Shown here piece after piece: positions 56,896 through 64,000 of a stretch of DNA of 64,000 nucleotides. The stretch is taken from the NCBI GenBank assembly GCA_008508345.1, contig QNGE01001227.1:1-64000 (forward strand). Direction: 5' to 3'. The stretch comes from Paragonimus westermani (lineage: Eukaryota > Platyhelminthes > Trematoda > Plagiorchiida > Troglotrematidae). Position 1 is the first letter of the stretch, and every line of letters starts with the position of its first letter. The notes under the pieces were generated by a model. That model did not search any database and was not told where the DNA came from. It was given only the letters and a program-made list of their open reading frames with translations. The translations under genes and the position numbers were made by a program.

Positions 56896-57356
56896 TGTAG
56901 TGGTTGGAAACAGTCCCAGACTACCCTAGGTGAATGCAGACGTTTCTCACTGCGTTCAGCAACCAGGAATGAACGAATGCAACAGGGCAGTTACGGTTTT
57001 TCCAGCAAGTTATAGGAATAAAAAGCTTGACTCACAGAAAGGGTTCAAAAAGAGCACCACCACAACATTCCAAATTACCAGTATCCGGGAAGCGAGGATA
57101 TTCCGAGATGACTGTGAGCGGCTGAGACGCGGTCGGTGCTGCGACGATGTTCGGAGTACAACGGAGCTAAAAATGGACGAGATCCGTGTAGTATCGTCAA
57201 GCAACTACGCCACAGGCAGAAGAACAGAAAGACGTGCGTGCACAAAACTTTATTGTAATTGCAAGGTCATTTTTAATCAATTCGAACAACCTGCATGGAT
57301 GACGCAAAATTGTTGTTGTACAATGGTGAAGCATCGTTAGTAGACAAAACTCTACA
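56896..57356 (-). repeat. 5' LTR of the minus-strand CsRn1-type element
   Basis: TGTAGTGG...ACTCTACA. Core identical to the copies at 33.1 and 52.3 kb; lacks about a dozen bases near its end (GTTAGTAGACAAAACTCTAC). AATAAA on the minus strand at 57,249-57,254. Confidence 0.88.
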
Positions 57357-60021
57357 GTACCATACTCTCTTATAGGCAATGAAATGTAAGAATTAATCGT
57401 CGTCACACCTCACTGTGACGGTCTCAATCAACAGTAAAAGCGTGCCGGAAATCACGAAACGACTGGTTAACGTTGATGTATGCCGCAAACTAAATTTAGT
57501 AAGTTACTTCACAAGTCACTTTAATGATGCAAACAGAAAAGATTCACCCATGGCAGCTCACACAAAATAAGAGCAAATCAATCGCTTAATTTCCTCAGGA
57601 CGAGTCAAACAATATGTACGGGTGAATAAATACGATTGGGTTCGCAAAATTGTGGAACATTTGTGATAAAAGGGACCAAATGGGGGATTCAGGCATCAGA
57701 AGCGCCTAGAAAGAACTTCCAACGTATTCGGAGGTAGCGCAAAGCATAATGACTCGATCCAGAGCATTTCTAAATTTTTTGCTCACTTTGTCGTACCTGT
57801 AGCAAAGGTTTGACTACGCGGCAACAGGAGAGTGTCATCAAGTTGGAGTGACTAGGTGGGACACTGGGAGATGGACCGAGTGGTGATAGATGAAGCATCG
57901 CAGGATTAGGTATAACAGACCTGACCTGGCGGACGTTCACGTAAGTCTTGTATTCAGGAGCCGACGTACTCGATGTGATGTCCATTTTAAAAATTCGAGT
58001 CCCTGTGGACTTCATACTCTGTCCACCGCGCAGTGATGCGAGAAATACGCGTCGCTAACCTCGTGTACCCTGCCCAACACTAACGAACACGAATAACCAA
58101 AAAATTCCAGCTAGCCTCAACTCAGAGCAATCTTCTGAATTCAAAATTTTGGCTTTTTGCCCTCAACACGGATTGTTCTACGCAGTGATTTCACAACGTG
58201 CTGATTAGCCTACAGTTCGAGCACCGAGATGTTCAGTTTAACAAGTAGCTCAGGTTAGTGCATATTCATGCGCACACTCCGCACAACGCAGTCTGTCACA
58301 GTGACGTACCTAATCTATATCAAATCCCGCTGAAAACTTTCGTAACTGGCATAAATCCTGAAATGCTCGGCGAAACCATCCACAAAAGTTAAAATCGTCA
58401 GCCATGGTTGTGCGTGCGTCGTGCAACATCACTTTTACCCACCCAAGTCACGCACATTTATAAGGCATGGCAGACAGCCTGTTTCACGGACGTATTACTC
58501 CCGGTGGGAGACTAAGCTTAAGTCATGCGGTCCATAGTATGACTCCTGAGCATGGAAAGCTTCTGCCCAAAACGGCGGACAGCTTCCGGAACGACTAAAG
58601 ACGATTCATCTCCTAGGAAAAAACTGACCAAATTCGGGGCAGCTGGCGGAGGTTTTAATGCCCGCCGATCCTGTTTGGTGACTTGCCTGGATTATCAAGT
58701 TCCGTAAAAAGGACTTACGACAGCAAAGCGCAAAGGTATTTGAGGTGAATTTCAAAGTTTTGTAGATCATACAGAACTTCAAAAATCATATGAGCATTAT
58801 ATGACCATTCCGAGAATAAATATCTACGCAGAAATCGCTTGTCGATTTCTAGGCTGACAGTCTCGTCAACACCGAGTTCAGGAATGCAATACGCGGGATA
58901 AGTGAAATTGCTACTAAACAGCCGAACGGTGATTCGGTCACTTAAACTTTCATTACATTCTCCCTGTCTGGCGAAAGCACCACAAACACTTCACCGCGTG
59001 AAATACGCTGTTTTCAACTCGTACTCATTGAAGCTAGTTCCCTTATAATTAGCCATGGCTGGAACTTACTCAACATGTTATGCACAAGCTTAGTCGCCAC
59101 GTCTGACAAATAACACCGTCGCCCATGGAAGTAGTCCAGAGCCAGCTACACGCATGGTAAGGTGTGAGAATGGTCTAGGGGGCCGAGATTGTTTGCAATC
59201 ACCAGGCGGATCCTCAGCTGAACGGAGGGGGATATGAGTAAATGTTGCTAAAATGCGTCAACTTACTCATGACATCGGCGCAGGCCTGCTAGTCAGTTTT
59301 GTTTATGGAACAAGGCTGGAGTTTGAAAAGCCATAAGTTCACGCTGAATAACGCGTTATCCATATGGACTGTTGTTTTGCATGTCTTTTGCCAACCGATA
59401 AGATAATTTGTTGAGTAAATTGTCCGTCAGCAGTCTGAAATCACTCAGCGTTAATACACACAAGTGAGCTATACACATGCCTGAGTAGGGCGTTTCCTCT
59501 TTTTTTAATAGTTTTTGGTGCAAGAATTTGAATTATTTCCATAAGAATAATCAGGATTTTTCCACCCTTTGTTTTACCGCCCTCTGATAGAAATACTAGA
59601 ACGCACTGCAGTGACACACGGCAATTTGGACAGATTTTGGGTCACCGACCAATATCACCGCATCAGGACATCGACATTTACAGGTCTTCGTCGAGCGTCG
59701 AAGGTAAGATGGAGGTCCGTGATCGAATTGTACGACCTATTCAAGTTTGTGATGATACAGTTAACTGAGTGGCGGGCACTCGAGAGTATGGTACTAATAG
59801 GGATCTATGACGACAATAAATGGGTGTAGAAACAGGCAAAAGTGGAATGAGATGCATACTGCTAAACATGGAGAACATCGAAAACAAGGTGGTGCACATT
59901 CGTTCGAAATAAACATCGCGTTCAGAGAAAGACAGCCCCGACGGGTAAAATCGTAAGACATTATTGTGGTATATGCGTCAAGGCCGCCTGTGTGTCCCAC
60001 ACTCGTGCCAAGGCGCCAACA
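57357..60021. other. No identifiable feature
   Basis: Nothing recognised on either strand. An open frame at 59,569-59,829 has no known motif. Confidence 0.4.
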
Positions 60022-60204
60022 GTGTTCTGATTGGTCGTGGCTTCAGCGACCAACGGCTCACTCATCCATGCACTTTAAAATGACCCGCTTGCTTGTAAAT
60101 GCGACAATATACAATGCGCTTCTACTGAGTGACTTGTTCTCATTAACGTTGTTATTGTCCGTAAAGCATGTAGTGGATGGGGTCGGATACAGATACAACA
60201 ATGG
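60022..60204 (+). repeat. 183-bp duplicated block, first copy
   Basis: Repeated at 60,452-60,634 with about three substitutions. Contains a 7-bp hairpin (TTGGTCG and CGACCAA). Confidence 0.95.
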
Positions 60205-60450
60205 CGTCGCGAACAGGATAACTTTCCTTGGCCTGAAGCTGTGTTCGATCTGCAGTACTTCTATTCCGATCCGTACCGTTCTACTAGCTTGCGAAAGATA
60301 CTGGCAATTCATTCATTTGTTGACGGCCGTTCGGGGCTGCTTCGTTCATTTCAAACGGACCAATCTGCAACTTCCGGAATCAAATTGGCATGATGCTGTC
60401 ATACCGCCAACCGAAACTGATTGGATGCGTTGTACTACGACAACTACTAC

Positions 60451-60451
60451 N
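60451..60451. other. Single N, probable scaffold join
   Basis: One N exactly at the start of the second copy of the 183-bp block. A minimum-size gap next to duplicated contig ends suggests that overlapping or allelic contigs were not merged. Confidence 0.75.
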
Positions 60452-60634
60452 AGTGTTCTGATTGGTCGTGGCTTCAGCGACCAACGGCTCACTCATCCAT
60501 GCACTTTAAAATGACCCGATTGCTTGTAAATGCGACAATATACAATGCGCTTCTACTGAGTGACTTGTTCTCACTAGCGTTGTTATTGTCCGTAAAGCAT
60601 GTAGTGGATGGGGTCGGATACAGATACAACAATT
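60452..60634 (+). repeat. 183-bp duplicated block, second copy
   Basis: Begins AGTGTTCTGATTGG immediately after the N. Differs from the first copy at CCCGATTGC against CCCGCTTGC and CACTAGCG against CATTAACG. Confidence 0.95.
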
Positions 60635-62340
60635 ATATGGGTAATTCGGCTGGCAAAATTGGGAGGAAAACAGACGGTCGGTAGAATCGTGCAGCCGAAA
60701 TAGTTCACTGTTCAGTCCGTTAATCAGCTAACAAGTTAAAGGAAAACGAGGATGGAGAAGGCTCGATAACCAATAATGTTAGGACTGTCCAGTGAGCATT
60801 CAGACAAGGGCTAAAATATCAATAAGAAAACGGATACAGAGAAATGAAAATGTAATATATGGATAACTTTTACTTCTAGATCTCACAAGCACCTTATTGT
60901 CGCTTTGAATAGATCCGGAAACCAAGGATTCACAAATGGTTCGCACAACCCTGCATTTTCCCCAACACAATAGATGTGAGTAACGCCATAACAAGAACAG
61001 ATGTCAAGTGGTTCGCAATACCTTGGGTTAGCAAGGTAGGCCAGCTACAAAAGCGATCGGGTAGCCGAATCATATAGTGGGAGGGTCTTACTTGAGAAGG
61101 ACCTCTGTTTTGGAGAAAGTTTGCCCCCATTGCGTCCACGTTGCCCCAAGTTGTTCGCAATTTTTGCAGACGGCCAGCTGGCATTTTGGGGAATTTTGCC
61201 AACTACAACAATTATGTGTGAGATAATGTGAGCAGAAGTTTGGCACCCACGTTTCCCGGCTTCCGCCTACTACAAGTGATCTCCTGAAGATGTGATTAAG
61301 ACTAACATTGGTTTGATCCGGCAATGGCTTGGAAGTGTTTGTTCGCAAACGACCAGAGTTTTCTATATTCACAGACATACACAAAATCAGCAGGCAAGAA
61401 ACTAAGCCGTACGTAGATTGTCACTAATAGAGTCGGACATAATACCCACTCTTACACCGTTTAATGTGAGCTACCGGTGAAACGGACTACCCGATAACGT
61501 CATGTGTAACCGCTTTTATGGATTGTATTCCGTCGACCGGTATCTACTTGAAATAGTGCCATGGAGATACATTGAATACATAAACCAAACGATAACCAAC
61601 CCACGAAAGTGATGTCACAGCTTTAATTGGAAGGCGCTTTGGTATTTATTGTGGAATATAATGCGAACGTAACGTGACCAAGAGCGCTAAATTCATGTAT
61701 ATCACTGACGCCGCGTGAAACTGAGTGTTTCTGCGTGATAAATGTGTGCATTACACCATGAAACTTCCAATGAAAACCTTTTTACAACGCATAACCATGA
61801 CAAAAGCCAACCTGAGGCTTCACCAAAAATTAATTCAACACACTCATCTTGATAGAGGTGCAAATATGTGTGATTTTTAGATGTAACCGATGTTCCTCAT
61901 TTCAGTGCATCTGGTGCGCACGATAGTACTTGTATTCATCTTAAAATATGCATTTAAGTCCTTATGAAAAAAATTCAAAAATACCTTTTCGCGCCCGACT
62001 GGCCATTTTCAATTCGTTTCTATATTGAGCCACTGTGCCGGTAAATTATACAGTTACCCTTACAGGTTTATTTGAGCCGAACTCCAGATTTTCAAACAGG
62101 AAAAGGAGGGGCGATATGGGCTGCTGATTTATGAAATGTCTTACATCTCCGCAAGACATCTATAGCTTTTAGGGAGAATGTGAGCATACGGGATGGCACA
62201 CAATGTGTACGTATTAATGGTGGAGTTAATTTTGATTGAGTTCATGTTTGTCCGGTAAGTGTAATCCGTAATTAATCACGCGTTCGTCGATCTGTTCCAG
62301 AGTATCGTGTTAAGTTCTGTTCTGTTTTTCATCTCCGCCA
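60635..62340. other. No identifiable feature
   Basis: Nothing recognised. Confidence 0.4.
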
Positions 62341-62440
62341 ATGAACTACCAGGCGGAACTTTTCTTATTTGCTGATGATATGAACGTAGTGGGTTTGATG
62401 GGGTCGAAGACTCACGGTCAGCTGGAATCAGCCGGGGATG
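62341..62440 (+). pseudogene. Possible non-LTR RT fragment (FADD box)
   Basis: The frame has AELFLFADDMNVVGLMGSKT, resembling the catalytic block of CR1-like RTs, but it is followed by nothing else recognisable. It could be a short relic or chance. Confidence 0.35.
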
Positions 62441-63064
62441 AAGAGTGGTTGCACTAGGAGGCAGCCGGCTGAGTACAGCAAATTGCCAGCGTCTGTGCAG
62501 TTTGGTATAGGCATCACTGCAGATACTCCCGGAGAGGGTGAACCAAGTGAAGGATTCAATTGTGTCCAGTGTGAATTATTTTGGCGCGTCGGCCCGATTG
62601 GCAGCTGCGACGAACCAGTCGAGGAATGCACTATCCACGCCCGAACTGTAGGTGTGCAGTCAGCAGGATAAAGGTGTATATTCATGGGTAGGGCGCTTTC
62701 ACGCGATCTCGTCCAACTCATTATGTGAAGTTTGAACACCATGTCTTTAAAAGAACATCCAGATGCCGGAGAAGGTGTTTACGGGTTTTGAGGTGTGGCG
62801 AATACAGATAAGCCGAAGAGATTCAAAATACCAGGTTCTTTTTACTTGGTTCATTAAGGCAGCACGAAGATACTGCGAAGTACAAATATTCTGCCTGCTC
62901 TCATCAGGTGATTCTGCAATACAGGGGGCGTGGAATTCTTTTCGTGAATCACTGGAGGCTCGAGGAGGTCCTGCCGAATTTCATCGGGTGGCAGCCAAAA
63001 CTCCCAGAATTGCAGTAGAGAGTAGATTTGGAGGGGAGAGTATGGGGCTAAAAATTCCTTGTGA
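62441..63064. other. No firmly identifiable feature
   Basis: Open on both strands (plus 62,763-63,071; minus 63,240-62,854) but without a motif I know. An upstream exon of the candidate that follows could be here. Confidence 0.35.
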
Positions 63065-63363
63065 ATGCTAGCAGACCGAAGGTTTTTTCCGAGAAAAATG
63101 ATCAACTTTTTGAACAGATCTATCTTGGATGAGTTACACCATGGACACTGGATCTCCCTTCCAAAGAGAATTGAGTTGGAATTAGGAGTGAAGCTCGAAC
63201 CAGGAGACATTGTTCGCGCACATATACCTTTTCTTCTCACCCGGAAACGTCCGTGCCACTGGGTGAGTGTTCCTCCTTAGTCAACATTCTTCCTCCGTCT
63301 GACCCTCATTGTCGTCTCTCCCAGGTCTCAGTAATGTACGACTGCGGCCATTTTCCACTCTGA
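63065..63363 (+). CDS. Possible two-exon coding region, unknown protein
   Basis: ATG at 63,065 opens a frame that reaches a donor (TGG then GTGAGTGT) at 63,262. A 62-base intron ends in a strong acceptor (GTCGTCTCTCCCAG) at 63,324, and the frame continues in phase 0 to TGA at 63,361-63,363. The 78-residue product includes HGHWISLPKRIELELGVKLE and PGDIVRAHIPFLLTRKRPCHW split by no stop. It has no signal peptide and no domain I know. It could be the end of a larger gene. The 128-codon minus frame across it is the competing reading. Confidence 0.3.
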
Positions 63364-64000
63364 GAAGTGGCACGTATGGATAGAATCTGTCGTTTTTTGT
63401 GTCAAGTCAAGTGAACAGTCGTAATGACGTTGCTTGTTTTCTTTGCCTACGAAGGCTAATTAATTTTGGTAGGTCATGAGAGCCCAACAGGGTTGAGCGC
63501 ACTATGGGGACGAGTAGGCGCTTGGAAGAGGCGATGATTAACATGAGCAACAGTAGCGACACCTTGATCAATGAAAAATTCCGAGTGATGCTTTGAACAT
63601 TTTGGTACGACAGTTGCAACCAAAACCTGAGATTTACCTTGGATTTGAAACCGGATGTTTTAATTTCGATTCCACGCCTGGCGAAACGGGATCCGCTAAA
63701 GATCTGCGGTTCATTTCTTTTAATAGCCCATTAGAAGCAGACAAATCGAATGCTGAAATGCTTATCTCGTTTAGTTATCCGTTCTGTCGACGTTTACTTC
63801 TGGGTTGTTGAAGTGTGTAAGAATCTTAAAGACTATCCAGGTTGTGACACATGGTTGTTCGGCAAATTTTTTCTCATTAACTGATTGTGAACTTGGTCAC
63901 TCACGCCGGACAAACATCTTGCCGGTGGTATGCCCCGATCCTTTTATCATTGCCTTAAAAAACAACGTTGCAGAAAGGTGGCGTCAGTGGCACAGGGTGA
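63364..64000. other. No identifiable feature
   Basis: A short frame at 63,593-63,811 resembles nothing known. Confidence 0.4.

Larger units (their letters stand above)
52243..57356 (-). mobile_element. CsRn1-type Ty3/gypsy retrotransposon, minus strand
   Basis: LTRs at 52,243-52,715 and 56,896-57,356 enclose gag with CHCC nucleocapsid, protease, RT, RNase H and integrase on the minus strand, plus a polypurine tract and a tRNA-Trp-like primer site. It is a different family from the element at 40-48 kb; the LTRs do not align, though the proteins do. Dead by stops and frameshifts, YPDD in RT, and loss of two integrase catalytic residues. The flanks (GAGC and GTAC) do not form a target duplication. 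Confidence 0.92.

Noticed and set aside
1..64000. CRISPR arrays, operons, prophage or bacterial genes
   Set aside because: No such structures; everything recognisable is eukaryotic retroelement or intron-bearing sequence.

Overview
The window looks like nuclear DNA of a flatworm, most likely a trematode. This is inferred from the repeat content, since no orthologue of known species was recognised. The repeats include Penelope-like elements with GIY-YIG endonuclease remains and a hammerhead ribozyme, CR1/jockey-type non-LTR retrotransposons, and four Ty3/gypsy elements. Two of the gypsy elements carry the C-X2-H-X9-C-X3-C nucleocapsid and the tRNA-Trp-like primer site of the CsRn1 clade first described in Clonorchis. 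Long coding frames are absent outside transposons. Candidate introns are short (33, 46 and 62 nt), as is common in trematodes.

Layout. 1-9.4 kb holds a decayed Penelope-like fragment (minus, 2.2-2.9 kb), a decayed gypsy element (plus, 3.7-6.8 kb) and otherwise unassigned DNA. At 9.4-11.2 kb a second Penelope-like remnant (plus) runs from the end of the RT through GIY-YIG to a damaged hammerhead-type tail. 12.5-16.6 kb is a Mag-type gypsy element (minus) with both LTRs recognisable. A sequence gap lies at 12,720-12,873, and a well-formed minimal hammerhead ribozyme sits just beyond the gap. 18.0-20.8 kb holds the best candidate for a host gene: five putative exons with consistent phases encoding a 228-residue secreted cysteine-containing protein of unknown family. 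21-28 kb has weak exon-like frames only. 28.6-32.8 kb is a gypsy element (minus) that has lost the RT fingers. A solo LTR lies at 33.05-33.52 kb and a CR1-like element with endonuclease and RT remains (minus) at 35.3-38.2 kb.

40.2-48.2 kb is a CsRn1-type element (plus) split inside RNase H by a block holding an unidentified dispersed repeat and a 5'-truncated CR1-like insertion. A second copy of the dispersed repeat abuts the 3' LTR, and a third lies at 28.1-28.6 kb. 52.2-57.4 kb is a second CsRn1-type element (minus) whose LTRs belong to the same family as the solo LTR at 33 kb. The last 7 kb is mostly unassigned. It contains a duplicated 183-bp block around a single N at 60,451, which looks like a scaffold join, and one possible two-exon gene at 63.1-63.4 kb.

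All retroelements seen here are defective: stops, frameshifts, or substitutions of catalytic residues (YVGD, YPDD, FAGD, DTR, and integrase Asp to Tyr or His). In contrast, the LTR cores of both CsRn1-type elements are virtually identical, and the three copies of the second family share about 410 bp without a difference while their edges diverge. That mismatch between young-looking LTRs and old-looking interiors is one of the main puzzles of the window.
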